Shown here piece after piece: positions 1 to 10,949 of a DNA stretch of 64,000 bases (position 1 is the first letter of the stretch; each line of letters opens with the position of its first letter). The DNA comes from Sphingomonas sp. Leaf22. GTDB lineage: Bacteria; Pseudomonadota; Alphaproteobacteria; Sphingomonadales; Sphingomonadaceae. Made by a program: the position numbers and the translations under genes. The stretch spans positions 335,682 through 399,681 of the forward strand of contig NZ_LMKP01000001.1 of assembly GCF_001421715.1 (NCBI RefSeq), given 5' to 3'. Under the pieces are notes generated by a model, which worked only from the letters and a program-made list of their open reading frames with translations, had not been told where the DNA came from and searched no databases.

Positions 1-74
1 TACAATCCCGAATGGTTAATGGCGAAGGGGTTGGTGGTCGACAGCGCGGAGACTTCGGCCTAACACGCTTCCGA

Positions 75-353
75 ATGTTGCCACGGTCCGATCAATCGCA
101 ACTGCTGCAACGCCTGCGCGTCGGCGCGACCGGTCTCGTGCTGGTCGTGTTTCTGATTGTGCTCGCCAGTGCATTGTTCCGCTCCGCGATCGACGAACCG
201 CCGATCGGCGAGGATGTCGCGACTTTGGAGGGTTCGGCGAATGCCGCGCTCGCCAATCTGACCGCGAGCAATCCCGACGAACCGCTTGCCGAACTGGGCA
301 TATCGCCGGGCACCGCGCCGGGCGATAACGCGGCAACCCCCGAAACGCGCTGA
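75..353 (+). CDS. small single-pass membrane protein, function unknown
   Basis: The 92-residue product has one hydrophobic segment at about residues 18-36 (TGLVLVVFLIVLASALF). An acidic, Ala/Pro-rich tail follows and would lie outside the membrane. I see no enzymatic motif and do not recognise a named family. An in-frame ATG at 12 would add 21 residues of poor composition, so the ATG at 75 is preferred; it puts a short basic stretch just before the membrane segment, as expected for an N-in anchor. The gene lies upstream of the mraZ regulatory region on the same strand, 441 bases from mraZ, and is probably not part of that operon. The open frame and membrane segment support a real gene; the function is unknown. 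Confidence 0.6.
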   Translation: MLPRSDQSQLLQRLRVGATGLVLVVFLIVLASALFRSAIDEPPIGEDVATLEGSANAALANLTASNPDEPLAELGISPGTAPGDNAATPETR

Positions 354-794
354 ACCCTCCGCTCACGTCGGCACCGTCTGCCGCGTGATCCCCTCTGCGA
401 TTGACGGTCGTTCGCCGCTGCCGATGCGGCGGTGCAACCGGTTCCCTGTCCGGAGTCGAGGAACTCAGCGCGTGCCAGTCTCGCCCGACTGCGACGGTCC
501 GGCCGCCCATCCGCACCTGTCGCGCACCGCCTTCTACCCCGAATGGGGTACCCTCCCATCCCCGTGCCCGGCAAAGAGGAAAAGTGCTTGAGAACAAACA
601 ACGTACATCTCATAAATTGACGTCGCGGTGGGGTAAAATCCCATCCTCACCCAACTTCGCCCATTGTGACCCAGATCTAGTTTTGATACTTCCTTAACCG
701 TCACAGGGGGCAGGTCCTGGGATCGTCGAATCTTCTCGCGCGGCGCGTATTTGCCGGGCGCGACGCTTCTCCTGCGTGACCGAACAGGGGCGAT
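354..794 (+). promoter_or_regulatory. mraZ (dcw operon) upstream region
   Basis: This gene-free stretch precedes the dcw cluster. The first half is GC-rich with no convincing coding frame. From about 590 to 700 it becomes AT-richer and contains the four MraZ-type boxes at 639-673, so the operon promoter probably lies here. A TTGTGA at 664-669 with GATACT at 685-690 is a possible but imperfectly spaced -35/-10 pair overlapping the last box. No transcription start can be fixed by eye. The leader from the boxes to mraZ is about 120 bases. Confidence 0.6.
639..673 (-). promoter_or_regulatory. four tandem MraZ-binding boxes
   Basis: Read on the minus strand there are four TGGGN pentamers: TGGGT (673-669), TGGGC (663-659), TGGGT (653-649) and TGGGA (643-639). 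Each is separated by exactly 5 bases, giving a strict 10-bp period. MraZ is known in other bacteria to bind tandem TGGGN boxes with 5-bp spacers upstream of its own operon. The site lies about 120 bases before mraZ. Autoregulation of the dcw cluster by MraZ is therefore inferred. Confidence 0.8.
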
Positions 795-1265
795 GTGTCG
801 GACAGGGAACTCTACCTGAGCTATGGGCTACAGGCGGTCGACGCGAAGGGTCGCGTCGCAGTGCCTGCCAAGCTGCGCTCGGTGCTGGAGAAGAACGCCG
901 ACGCCCGCGAACTGCTCATCAAGCGGCACGGCAAGCATGTCTGCCTCAGCGCGTTCGACACTGCCTGGCCCAAAATCCTCTATTCGCGCCGGCCGCAGGG
1001 CAGCGACGAGGATGTCGACACCGATTACAATGTGGCGGGCAAGGCGTTCGGCAACCTCGAATCGGCACCGTTCGACAGCGCCGGGCGCTTCGTGCTGCCG
1101 ACCTTCTATCGTCGCCGGGCGAAGATCGACAAATGGGCGTTCTTCCATGGGCGCGGCGACACCTTCAACATCTGGGACCCGTTCACCCTGATCGCCGATG
1201 CCGAGATCGACGCCGATACGCGCGAGCTGTGCGAATTCCTGATGGAAGAGAAGGGGCTGCAATGA
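795..1265 (+). CDS. mraZ: transcriptional regulator MraZ
   Basis: The 156-residue protein has the duplicated SpoVT/AbrB-like fold of MraZ. The two characteristic D-x-x-G-R loops are [13 protein letters not shown] near residue 16 and DSAGRFVLP near residue 94. In known systems MraZ is a ring-forming DNA-binding repressor of the dcw operon that it heads. The start is a GTG with an AGGGGCG-like ribosome site just upstream. Its stop overlaps the rsmH start (ATGA at 1262-1265), so the two are probably translationally coupled. Tandem TGGGN boxes upstream (639-673) fit autoregulation. Confidence 0.95.
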   Translation: MSDRELYLSYGLQAVDAKGRVAVPAKLRSVLEKNADARELLIKRHGKHVCLSAFDTAWPKILYSRRPQGSDEDVDTDYNVAGKAFGNLESAPFDSAGRFVLPTFYRRRAKIDKWAFFHGRGDTFNIWDPFTLIADAEIDADTRELCEFLMEEKGLQ

Positions 1266-2212
1266 CCGCCGCTTCCCACATTCCGGTGCTGCTGGTCGAG
1301 GCCGTCGCGGCGCTCGCGATCCAGCCGGGCGAGACCCATGTCGACGCGACGTTCGGCGCGGGCGGCTACACGCGTGCCATGCTCGCGGCCGGCGCGCGGG
1401 TGATCGCGTTCGACCGCGATCCGACCGCGCACGTCGCCGCCAGGCCGCTGCTCGACGAAGCCGGCGACCGGCTGCTGCTGATCGAGGCACCTTTTTCGGC
1501 GATGGCGGGTGAATTGGCGGCGCGCGGCATTGACGCGGTCGACGGGGTCGTCATGGATATCGGCGTATCCTCGATGCAGCTCGATCAGGCCGATCGAGGC
1601 TTTTCCTTTCAATCGGATGGCCCCCTCGACATGCGGATGAGCCGGGAAGGCATGACGGCGGCCGAATGGCTGAACACTGCCGATGAGGCCGAGATTTCCG
1701 ACGTGCTCGACCGCTATGGCGAGGAGCCGCGCCACCGCCGCGTCGCGAACTTCATCGTCGGCGCGCGGCCGCTGTCGCGCACCGGCGAACTGGCGGCGGT
1801 CGTGCGCCGGGCGCTCGGCCACCGTCCGCATGAAAAGAAGGACCCGGCGACCCGCGCGTTCCAGGCGGTCCGTATCCACCTGAACGACGAACTGGGCGAA
1901 CTGACCGCCGGGCTCGACGCGGCGGAGCGGGTACTGCGTCCCGGCGGGCGGTTGTCGGTGGTCAGCTTCCACAGCCTCGAGGACCGTATCGTGAAGCGTT
2001 TCCTGCGGACACGCGGCGGCGCGATGCCCGCCGGTTCGCGGCACCGCCCGGTGGTGGTGCAGGGGCCGGCCCCCAGTTTCGGCAACATCGCCAAGGCGGT
2101 GCGGCCAAGCGACGAAGAAGTGACGATCAATCCGCGCGCGCGTTCGGCGACGTTGCGCGTGGGGCTTCGCACGGCGTCTGCGCCGTGGAATTCGACCGGG
2201 AGTGCGATGTGA
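1262..2212 (+). CDS. rsmH: 16S rRNA (cytosine(1402)-N4)-methyltransferase RsmH
   Basis: RsmH (older name MraW) uses S-adenosylmethionine to methylate N4 of C1402 in the 16S rRNA decoding centre. The 316-residue protein shows the SAM-binding loop [10 protein letters not shown] near residue 29, the family motif [11 protein letters not shown] and the C-terminal [15 protein letters not shown] block. Length and order match the family. It starts on the ATG overlapping the mraZ stop. A longer in-frame opening from 776 is only an antisense-like extension across mraZ and is rejected. Its stop overlaps the ftsL ATG by one base (TGATG). Confidence 0.96.
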   Translation: MTAASHIPVLLVEAVAALAIQPGETHVDATFGAGGYTRAMLAAGARVIAFDRDPTAHVAARPLLDEAGDRLLLIEAPFSAMAGELAARGIDAVDGVVMDIGVSSMQLDQADRGFSFQSDGPLDMRMSREGMTAAEWLNTADEAEISDVLDRYGEEPRHRRVANFIVGARPLSRTGELAAVVRRALGHRPHEKKDPATRAFQAVRIHLNDELGELTAGLDAAERVLRPGGRLSVVSFHSLEDRIVKRFLRTRGGAMPAGSRHRPVVVQGPAPSFGNIAKAVRPSDEEVTINPRARSATLRVGLRTASAPWNSTGSAM

Positions 2213-2790
2213 TGGGTGCGTTCGGGTTCGGAGCGTTGGGGAAGCTGGTGGCGCTGGGGGTGATGGCCCCCGCCTTCTACCTCGTCATCTCGCAGGGCGC
2301 GGCGGAGCGTGGGCGCGTCGAGGCGATCGAGCGGTCGATCGTGCAGGCGCGACAGGACATCCGTTCGCTCGAAACCGAATTCGATACCCGCGCGAACATG
2401 GCGCAGCTCGAACGCTGGAACGGTGACGTGCTGGCGCTCGCCGCGCCGCGCGCCGAACAATATGTCGGTGGCGAGCATCAACTGGCGTCGCTGCCCGGCC
2501 GGACCGAGGGCGGCAATGTTGCGCTCGCCTATGTCGTGCCCAGCGCGCCGATGGAGGCCGCGCCCGCCCCCGAACCGGCCCTCGCCGCCGCAGCACCGGT
2601 CGCCGCGTCCGCGCCTGCCAGGGTCGAACCGGCGCGCAACGTGAAGCCGGTCGGCCCGGTGCAGACGGCACGGGCGGACGTCATTCCGGCAAAGGCACGG
2701 GCAGTGGCGATGCTCGACCGAACCCTGCTAAGCGATGCGACGATGGCCGATCTGGCCCGCTCCGCCCGCAAGGAAGCCGCCCGCCCGTGA
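2212..2790 (+). CDS. ftsL: cell division protein FtsL-like
   Basis: The position between rsmH and ftsI, a single membrane segment at residues 8-25 (LVALGVMAPAFYLVIS) and a following coiled-coil-like stretch (about 32-70) identify this as FtsL, a bitopic divisome protein that works with FtsB and FtsQ. At 192 residues it is longer than classical FtsL (about 90-120). The extra part is a low-complexity Ala/Pro tail ending in a short charged region. The start is the ATG overlapping the rsmH stop; an upstream in-frame ATG at 2185 would overlap rsmH further. Assignment rests more on synteny and topology than on sequence motifs, as FtsL diverges fast. Confidence 0.8.
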   Translation: MGAFGFGALGKLVALGVMAPAFYLVISQGAAERGRVEAIERSIVQARQDIRSLETEFDTRANMAQLERWNGDVLALAAPRAEQYVGGEHQLASLPGRTEGGNVALAYVVPSAPMEAAPAPEPALAAAAPVAASAPARVEPARNVKPVGPVQTARADVIPAKARAVAMLDRTLLSDATMADLARSARKEAARP

Positions 2791-4502
2791 TCGTCGTTGT
2801 CGCCCCTTCGCTCAACCAGCAGCGTGCCGATGGCGCGCGGCATACGCTGGTGAACGTCGCCCATTACCGGTTGATGGTGCTGATGCTGCTGTTCGCGGCA
2901 GGGGTGGCGGCTATTCTCGTGCGGCTGATGCTGCTTGGCGTCATGGCCGAACCGCGTTCGGCGATCGCGGCGGAAGCGGCGCTGGTCCCGCTGCGCGGCG
3001 ATCTGGTCGATCGCAACGGCGCGCCGCTCGCGCGGACCATCGATGCCTGGTCGATCGCGGTGCGTCCCGACAAGGTGATCGGCGACAAGCGGCAACTGGC
3101 CGAACAGCTCGCTGCGCTGATGCCCGATCACGACGCGGCCTATTATTACGCGCAGCTCAATCTCGACCGGGGCTTCGTCTATCTGCGCCGCCGCGCGCTG
3201 CCCGAACTGGTGCAGGCGGTGAATGCGCTCGGCGAACCGGGCATCGCGCTGGGCCGGGAACCCGAACGCCTGTATCCGCAGAGCGCGATGGCGGCCCATG
3301 CGCTCGGCTATCTCGACATGGACGGGCGCGGCGTGCGCGGCATGGAGAAATTCCTGAACGCGCGGCTGATCGACCCGGCCGAACGCGGGCGTCCGGTGGC
3401 GCTCAGCCTCGACACGCGCGTGCAGGCCGCGCTGGAAAGCGAACTCGCCAATGCGATGGCGGTGTTCCAGGCGCGCGGCGCGGGCGGCGTCGTCCTCGAC
3501 AGCGATACCGGCGAAGTCATCGCCATGACCTCGCTGCCGACCTTCAATCCCAACCACGTCACCGCGAACACCGGTCAGATGAACACGGTGACGCAGGGCG
3601 TGTACGAATTGGGCTCGGCGTTCAAGCCGCTGACCATGGCGGCGGCGCTCGACGATGGGGTCGTCCCGTCGCTGTCGAAGCGGTACGACGCGACCGAGCC
3701 GCTGCATGTCGGCGGCTTCCGCATCCGCGACGATCACGCGCAGAAACGCTGGATGAACGTCCCCGAAATTCTCGTCCATTCGTCCAATATCGGCACTGCA
3801 CGTATCGCCGACGAAATGGGCCAGGCGCGGATGGAAAAGCTGTTCCGCTCGCTGCATTTCGATGCCGCGCCCGATATCGAACTGGAAAAGTCGCGTACGA
3901 TCTGGCCGCGCTACTGGGGCCGGACGACGACCATGACCACCGCCTTCGGGCATGGCATTGCCGTTACCCCGCTGCACCTCGCCAGCGCCTATGCCGCGCT
4001 GGTCAATGGTGGCATCTGGCGTCCGGCGACGATCCTGAAGCTGAAGCCCGGACAGGCTCCGGCGGGTCGCCGCGTGTTTTCGGAAGCGACCAGCGCCAAG
4101 ATGCGCGGGCTGCTGCGCCTGATCGTTACCGACGGTACCGGCAAGAAGGCCGAAGCTCCCGGTTTCCGCGTCGGTGGAAAGACCGGTACCGCCGAGACGG
4201 TTGGCGCGCATGGCGGCTATTCGAAGCGCGTGAACGTATCGACCTTTGCCGCCGTCTTTCCGATGGATCGTCCGCGCTATGTCGTGATCGCGATGCTCGA
4301 CAGCCCGAAGGGGACGAAGGAGACGTTCGGTTTCACCAGTGCGGCATGGACCGCCGCACCGGTCGTCAGCCGCGTCATCTCGCGGACCGGTCCATTGTTG
4401 GGGGTGATTCCCGACGCCAATGCCGATATCGACGTCGCCGGACTGCGCGGGCTGCTGTGGCACGCGCCGGGTGATGCGAAGAAACTGGCGAACGTGGAAT
4501 GA
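2787..4502 (+). CDS. ftsI: septal peptidoglycan transpeptidase FtsI (PBP3)
   Basis: This 571-residue class B penicillin-binding protein cross-links septal peptidoglycan with FtsW. It has an N-terminal membrane anchor (about residues 30-53), a pedestal domain and a C-terminal transpeptidase domain. The three active-site motifs are visible: S-x-x-K in GSAFKPL, SSN in HSSNIGT, and KTGTA in GGKTGTAE. The GTG start overlaps the ftsL stop (GTGA), and its own stop overlaps the murE ATG. The dcw context between ftsL and murE supports FtsI rather than an elongation PBP2. Confidence 0.96.
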   Translation: MIVVVAPSLNQQRADGARHTLVNVAHYRLMVLMLLFAAGVAAILVRLMLLGVMAEPRSAIAAEAALVPLRGDLVDRNGAPLARTIDAWSIAVRPDKVIGDKRQLAEQLAALMPDHDAAYYYAQLNLDRGFVYLRRRALPELVQAVNALGEPGIALGREPERLYPQSAMAAHALGYLDMDGRGVRGMEKFLNARLIDPAERGRPVALSLDTRVQAALESELANAMAVFQARGAGGVVLDSDTGEVIAMTSLPTFNPNHVTANTGQMNTVTQGVYELGSAFKPLTMAAALDDGVVPSLSKRYDATEPLHVGGFRIRDDHAQKRWMNVPEILVHSSNIGTARIADEMGQARMEKLFRSLHFDAAPDIELEKSRTIWPRYWGRTTTMTTAFGHGIAVTPLHLASAYAALVNGGIWRPATILKLKPGQAPAGRRVFSEATSAKMRGLLRLIVTDGTGKKAEAPGFRVGGKTGTAETVGAHGGYSKRVNVSTFAAVFPMDRPRYVVIAMLDSPKGTKETFGFTSAAWTAAPVVSRVISRTGPLLGVIPDANADIDVAGLRGLLWHAPGDAKKLANVE

Positions 4503-5897
4503 AATTAGGGACGATTACCGGCGGTGACGAACCGCAGATCGTGACCGGCTTTGCGATCGACCATCGCAAGGTCGCGCCGGGCACCGTCTTCGGCGCGTTC
4601 GAAGGGGCGCGGGTGAATGGCGAGGACTATATTCCCGCCGCGATTGCCGCCGGGGCGATCGCCGTCGTCGCCCGACCCGAAGCGGTGGTCGAGGGCGCGG
4701 TCCATATCGCCGTGCGGGACCCGCGAGAGGCCTTTGCCCGTGCCGCCGCGCAGTTCTTCGCGCCGTTCCCGCCGACCTGCGTCGCGGTCACCGGCACCAA
4801 TGGCAAGACCAGCACCGTCGAAATGGTGCGACAACTGTGGCGGATGCAGGGGCATCACGCCGCATCGATCGGCACGCTGGGCGTCACCACCGCCGACGAA
4901 CGCGTCGTCACCGGGCTGACCACGCCCGACATCGTCACCTTCCTGTCGAACGTCGCCGGGCTGGCGCGCGAGGGCGTGACCCATGTCGCGTTCGAGGCGT
5001 CGAGCCACGGCCTGTCGCAATATCGCACCGAAGGGCTGCCGGTCCGCGCCGCCGCCTTCACCAATCTCAGCCGCGATCACCTCGACTATCATGGTGACAT
5101 GGCCACCTATCTGACCGCCAAGCTGCGCCTGTTCGCCGAGATGCTGGCCGATGACGGTACGGCGGTGGTGTGGGTCGACGATCCCCATGCCGACCGCGTG
5201 ATCGATCTGGCGCGCGTCCGCGGCAACACGCTGATCACCGTCGGTGAACATGGAGACACGCTGCGCCTGACCGCGCGCGAGCCGAGCCTGCTGGGGCAGG
5301 CGCTGACGATCGAGGCCGAGGGGCAGGCGCACAAGGTGCAATTGCCGTTGATCGGTGCCTATCAGGCGGCGAACGCGCTGACCGCCGCCGGGCTGGTGCT
5401 GGCGACCGGCGGCACCCTCGCCGCGACGCTGGCCGGGCTGGCGCGGTTGCAGCCGGTGCGCGGGCGGCTGGAACGCGCGGTGATCCTGCCCAATGGCGCG
5501 CCGGTCTATGTCGACTATGCCCACACCCCCGATGCGCTGGAGGCAGCAATCGCCGCGCTGCGTCCGCACGCGGCCGGGCGGCTGATCGTCGTGTTCGGCG
5601 CGGGCGGCGACCGCGACACCGGCAAGCGCGCGCCGATGGGTGAGGTCGTGGCGAACCATGCCGACGTCGCGATCGTCACCGACGACAATCCGCGCACCGA
5701 AGACGCCGCGAGCATCCGTGCGCAGGTATTGGCCGGCGCGCCCGACGCGACCGAGATTGGCGACCGCCGCGCCGCGATCCGCGCCGCGTGCGCGATGGCG
5801 CAGTCGGGCGACATCGTGCTGATCGCGGGCAAGGGGCATGAACAGGGCCAGATCGTCGGCAACATGATCCTGCGCTTCGACGACGTGCAGGTGGCGC

Positions 5898-5914
<17 letters not shown>
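4499..5914 (+). CDS. murE: UDP-MurNAc-L-Ala-D-Glu:meso-diaminopimelate ligase MurE
   Basis: This cytoplasmic Mur ligase adds the third peptide residue to the peptidoglycan precursor. The ATP-binding loop GTNGKTSTVEM lies near residue 100, and the DNPR motif (TDDNPRTED) associated with meso-diaminopimelate specificity lies near residue 397. That predicts an mDAP-type wall. Its length of 471 residues is slightly below E. coli MurE. The ATG overlaps the ftsI stop and the end overlaps the murF start by 17 bases, consistent with coupled translation. Confidence 0.96.
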
Positions 5915-7291
<1,377 letters not shown>

Positions 7292-7292
<1 letters not shown>

Positions 7293-8362
7293 TGTTGTAC
7301 GAAATCGCCGAATATCTCGGCTTTCCCGGTGTGCTGAACCTGTTCCGCTACCTGTCGTTCCGCACCGGTGCGGCGACGGCGACGGCGCTGTTCCTCGGCC
7401 TCATCATCGGTCCGCGCTTCATCGGCTGGCTGCGCGTGCGACAGGGCAAGGGGCAGCCGATCCGCCTCGACGGACCGCAGAGCCACCTCGCCAAGCGCGG
7501 CACGCCGACCATGGGCGGGCTGATGATCCTGACCTCGCTCACGGTCGCGGTGCTGCTGTGGACCGATCTCGCCAATCCGTTCGTCTGGGCCTGCCTGTTC
7601 GTGACGCTGGGCTTCGCCGCGATCGGCTTCCTCGACGATTATGACAAGGTGCGAAAGGCCAGCACCGCCGGCGTCTCGGGCCGGGTCCGGCTGTTGCTCG
7701 AATTCTTCATCGCCGGCGTCGCCAGCTGGATCATCATCCGCCAGACCGGCACGATGCTCTATGTCCCGTTCTTTTCGGGCGTGGCGATCGATCTGGGGCC
7801 GTTCTACATCGTTTTCGCCGCCTTCACGATCGTCGCGTTCGGCAATGCGGTGAACCTGACCGACGGATTGGACGGTCTTGCGACGATGCCGGTCATCATC
7901 GCTTCGGTCGCGCTGATGCTGATCGTCTACATGGTCGGCAACGCCAAGTTCGCCGCCTATCTCGGCATCCCGCACGTGTTGGGCGCGGGCGATCTGGCAC
8001 TGTTCTGCGGCGCGATCGTCGGGGCGGGGCTGGCGTTCCTGTGGTACAACGCGCCCCCGGCGGCGGTGTTCATGGGCGATACCGGCAGCCTTGCGCTCGG
8101 CGGCGCGCTGGGCGCGATCGCGGTGTCGTCGCACCATGAAATCGTGCTGGCGATCATCGGCGGGCTGTTCGTGGTCGAGGCGCTGTCGGTCATCATCCAG
8201 GTGTTTTGGTATAAGCGCACCGGCAAGCGCATCTTCCGCATGGCTCCGATCCATCATCATTTCGAACAGCTCGGCTGGGCCGAGGCGACGGTCGTGATCC
8301 GGTTCTGGATCGTGGCGTTCGTGCTGGCACTGGCCGGCCTGTCGACGCTGAAACTGCGGTGA
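7292..8362 (+). CDS. mraY: phospho-N-acetylmuramoyl-pentapeptide transferase MraY
   Basis: MraY transfers phospho-MurNAc-pentapeptide to undecaprenyl phosphate to form lipid I at the inner membrane. The 356-residue protein is polytopic (about ten hydrophobic segments) and carries the catalytic Asp motifs FLDDYDK and NLTDGLDGL, plus the MAPIHHHFE cytoplasmic loop typical of MraY. The ATG at 7292 overlaps the murF stop by one base and is preferred over an in-frame GTG at 7277. The C-terminal stop overlaps the GTG of murD. Confidence 0.97.
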
Positions 8363-9720
8363 TCACCGCTGCCGCCTGGGCGGGGAAGAAATTCGCGGTG
8401 CTTGGGCTGGCGCGCTCCGGCGCGGCGACGGTGCGGGCGTTGCTGGCGGGGGGCGCGCAGGTCGTGGCGTGGGACGGTGATGAAGCGCGCCGTTCTCCCT
8501 CTCTCCGCTTGCGGGGAGAGGGTCGGGGAGAGGGGACTTCTTCTTCTTCTTCGATAGCGCCCGCGACTGCCCCTCTCCCAACCCTCTCCCCCATGGGGGA
8601 GAGGGCTTTGACGTTTGTCGATCCGCTCACGATCGACCTCACCGGCTTCGACGGCGTGGTCGTCTCGCCCGGCGTGCCGCTCAACCGCCACCCAATCGCC
8701 CAGCACGCCGGCGGCGTCCCCATCATCGGCGACATCGAACTCTTCGCGCAGGCCCGCGCCGACCTGCCCCCGCACAAGGTCGTCGGCATCACCGGCACCA
8801 ACGGCAAGTCGACCACCACCGCCCTCATCCACCACATCCTGACCCAGGCCGGCGTGCCCGCACGGATGGGCGGCAATATCGGCCTGCCGATCCTCGCGCA
8901 GGACCCGTTGCCCGGAGGCGGTGTGTACGTCCTCGAACTGTCGAGCTACCAGATCGACCTGACCACCAGTCTCGACTGCGACGTCGCGGTGCTGCTGAAC
9001 ATCACGCCCGACCATCTCGACCGCTATGCCGGGTTCGAAGCCTATGCCGCCTCGAAAGCACGCCTGTTCGCGATGCAGTCCGCTGGCCACGCCGCGATCG
9101 TCGGCACCGGCGACGCGACGTCGGCGGCCATCGCCGACACCCTGCCGCACGCCATTCGCATCGCCGTCCCGGCCGACGCGCTCGCCTTTGGCCCCGCGCT
9201 TGCCGGTCCGCACAATGCCCAGAACGCGCTGACCGCCATCGCCGTCTGCGAGGCGCTCGGCCTCGACGCCGACACCATCGGCGCCGGTTTGCAGAGCTAC
9301 CGCGCGCTCCCGCACCGCATGGCGCACGTCGCCGACCTGAACGGCGTCGCCTATGTCGACGACAGCAAGGCGACCAACCCCGATTCAACCGCACCGGCGC
9401 TCAGCGCGTTCGGCCGCATTCACTGGATCGTCGGCGGCCTCGCCAAATCCGACGACCTCGACGCCTGCCGCCCCGGCTTCGGCAATGTCGTGCGCGCCTA
9501 CACCATCGGCACCGCTGCCGAACGCTTCGCCGAATTGCTCGCCCCCGACATGGCCGTCGAAATCGCGGGCACGCTCGACGCAGCGGTCCGCAGTGCCGCC
9601 GAACAGGCCCAACCAGGCGACACCGTGCTGTTGTCGCCCGCCTGCGCCTCGTTCGACCAGTACAGCGATTTCGAAGCGCGCGGCCGCGCCTTCGCAGCAG
9701 CGGTGGAGGCTTTGCGATGA
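8359..9720 (+). CDS. murD: UDP-MurNAc-L-alanine:D-glutamate ligase MurD with in-frame repeat insertion
   Basis: MurD adds D-Glu to UDP-MurNAc-L-Ala. The 453-residue protein has an N-terminal Rossmann-like domain, the ATP loop [14 protein letters not shown] near residue 143 and the C-terminal Mur ligase domain. Residues about 45-82 do not look like MurD: the stretch reads as Arg/Gly/Ser/Pro-rich low complexity ([12 protein letters not shown], a five-Ser run, [10 protein letters not shown]). It is encoded by a palindromic dispersed repeat at about 8491-8605, flanked by normal MurD sequence (VAWDGDEAR before, [10 protein letters not shown] after). The frame is kept, so a working enzyme with an extra loop in domain 1 is inferred. 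GTG start overlaps mraY; end overlaps ftsW. Confidence 0.94.
   Translation: MITAAAWAGKKFAVLGLARSGAATVRALLAGGAQVVAWDGDEARRSPSLRLRGEGRGEGTSSSSSIAPATAPLPTLSPMGERALTFVDPLTIDLTGFDGVVVSPGVPLNRHPIAQHAGGVPIIGDIELFAQARADLPPHKVVGITGTNGKSTTTALIHHILTQAGVPARMGGNIGLPILAQDPLPGGGVYVLELSSYQIDLTTSLDCDVAVLLNITPDHLDRYAGFEAYAASKARLFAMQSAGHAAIVGTGDATSAAIADTLPHAIRIAVPADALAFGPALAGPHNAQNALTAIAVCEALGLDADTIGAGLQSYRALPHRMAHVADLNGVAYVDDSKATNPDSTAPALSAFGRIHWIVGGLAKSDDLDACRPGFGNVVRAYTIGTAAERFAELLAPDMAVEIAGTLDAAVRSAAEQAQPGDTVLLSPACASFDQYSDFEARGRAFAAAVEALR
8491..8605. repeat. palindromic dispersed repeat inserted inside murD
   Basis: Two inverted-repeat units lie about 35 bases apart: 8494-8535 (TCTCCCTCTCTCCG then CGGGGAGAGGG) and 8570-8605 (CCCTCTCCCAACC then GGGGGAGAGGG). 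Between them are a run of TTC codons and a GC-rich spacer. The nucleotide style matches dispersed intergenic repeats of this lineage rather than MurD coding sequence. The total is close to 114 bases, a multiple of three, and opens no stop codon in the murD frame. Exact borders cannot be set without an uninterrupted homolog. Confidence 0.8.
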
Positions 9721-10949
9721 CCGATCTGGGACGCGGGCGGGATGTCCGCGCGCTGCGGCAACGGGTCGAAACGCTGCAGGGCCGCAGCGCCCGCTCGCCG
9801 ATCGGCGCATGGTTTCGCGAAGTCGACCGGGTGCTGCTGCTGATCGCGATGGTGCTGATCGCGATCGGGCTGGTCGCGGTTGCCGCGGCGTCGCCCGCCT
9901 CGGCCGTACGGTACTCGGGCGGCGATGTCACCGTGCCGCCGATGATGTATTTCTGGCGACAGGCGGGGTGGATCGCCTTTTCCTTCCCCGTCATGATCGC
10001 GGTATCGATGCTGCCGGTCACCTTTGCCCGGCGGCTGTGCCTGTTCGGTACCGCCGTCCTGCTGCTCGCGCTGATGGTCACGCCGTTCGTGGGCGTGGAG
10101 GCGAACGGTGCCCGGCGCTGGGTCAGCCTCGGCATCGGCCAGTTCCAGCCGTCCGAATTTCTCAAACCGATGTTCATCGTCACGACGGCATGGCTGTTGT
10201 CGCTGCGCGCCAAGGACCCGCAACTGCCGATGCTGTGGGTCACCGGCGCACTGACGGCGGTCATCGCCGGCTGCCTGATGTTGCAGCCCGATTTTGGCCA
10301 GACGGTCATCTTCTGCTGCACCTGGGCGGCGCTGCTGGTGATCTCGGGCATTTCGGTCCGCACCATGGCGCTGCTCGCCGGGGCAGGGGTGGGGCTGGTC
10401 GCTGCCGCCTACACCTTCTACGGCACGGCGCGGGTTCGCATCGATGGCTTCCTGTTCCCCGACCCGCAAAGCGCCGCGACCGACAGCTATCAGGTCGACA
10501 TGGCCCATGCCGTGCTGACCGCGGGCGGTGCGATCGGCACCGGTCCCGGGGGCGGGCGCGTGAAGTTCAAGCTGCCCGAGGCACATACCGACTATATCTT
10601 TGCCGTGGTCGGGGAGGAATTCGGCCTGATCGCCTGTGCGATCATTGCGCTGATCTTCCTCGCGATCGTCGTGCGCGTCTTCGTGCGCCTGCTCGATGAG
10701 GAGGACGCGTTCAAACTGCTCGCCGCTGCCGGCCTCGCCGTGCAGTTCGGGGCGCAGGCGCTGATCAACATGGCGGTCAATGTCGGAATCGCCCCGTCGA
10801 AGGGGATGACGCTGCCGTTCATCTCCTATGGCGGGTCGTCGATGATCGCGCTGTCGACGGCGATGGGACTGCTGCTCGCTTTCACCCGCCGGAACCCGTA
10901 TCTGAGCCGCTCACCTTACGGCCCACAGCGCTGGAGCGGAGCGAAATGA
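9717..10949 (+). CDS. ftsW: septal peptidoglycan polymerase / lipid II-handling SEDS protein FtsW
   Basis: FtsW is the SEDS-family glycosyltransferase that polymerises septal glycan with FtsI. The 410-residue protein has an N-terminal cytoplasmic stretch and about ten membrane helices. The family signatures NGARRWVSLG, QPSEFLKP, the EFG segment in VGEEFGLIAC and the C-terminal SYGGSSMIA block are visible. It starts with an ATG overlapping the murD stop, and its stop overlaps the murG ATG. Position between murD and murG is the standard one for ftsW rather than rodA. Confidence 0.96.
   Translation: MTDLGRGRDVRALRQRVETLQGRSARSPIGAWFREVDRVLLLIAMVLIAIGLVAVAAASPASAVRYSGGDVTVPPMMYFWRQAGWIAFSFPVMIAVSMLPVTFARRLCLFGTAVLLLALMVTPFVGVEANGARRWVSLGIGQFQPSEFLKPMFIVTTAWLLSLRAKDPQLPMLWVTGALTAVIAGCLMLQPDFGQTVIFCCTWAALLVISGISVRTMALLAGAGVGLVAAAYTFYGTARVRIDGFLFPDPQSAATDSYQVDMAHAVLTAGGAIGTGPGGGRVKFKLPEAHTDYIFAVVGEEFGLIACAIIALIFLAIVVRVFVRLLDEEDAFKLLAAAGLAVQFGAQALINMAVNVGIAPSKGMTLPFISYGGSSMIALSTAMGLLLAFTRRNPYLSRSPYGPQRWSGAK

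Noticed and set aside
776..1261. N-terminal extension of rsmH
   Set aside because: It overlaps the whole of mraZ in another frame. The ATG at 1262 gives the normal RsmH start.
2529..4463. 644-codon minus-strand open frame across ftsI
   Set aside because: It is antisense to ftsI, whose three transpeptidase motifs are intact; it has no domain of its own.
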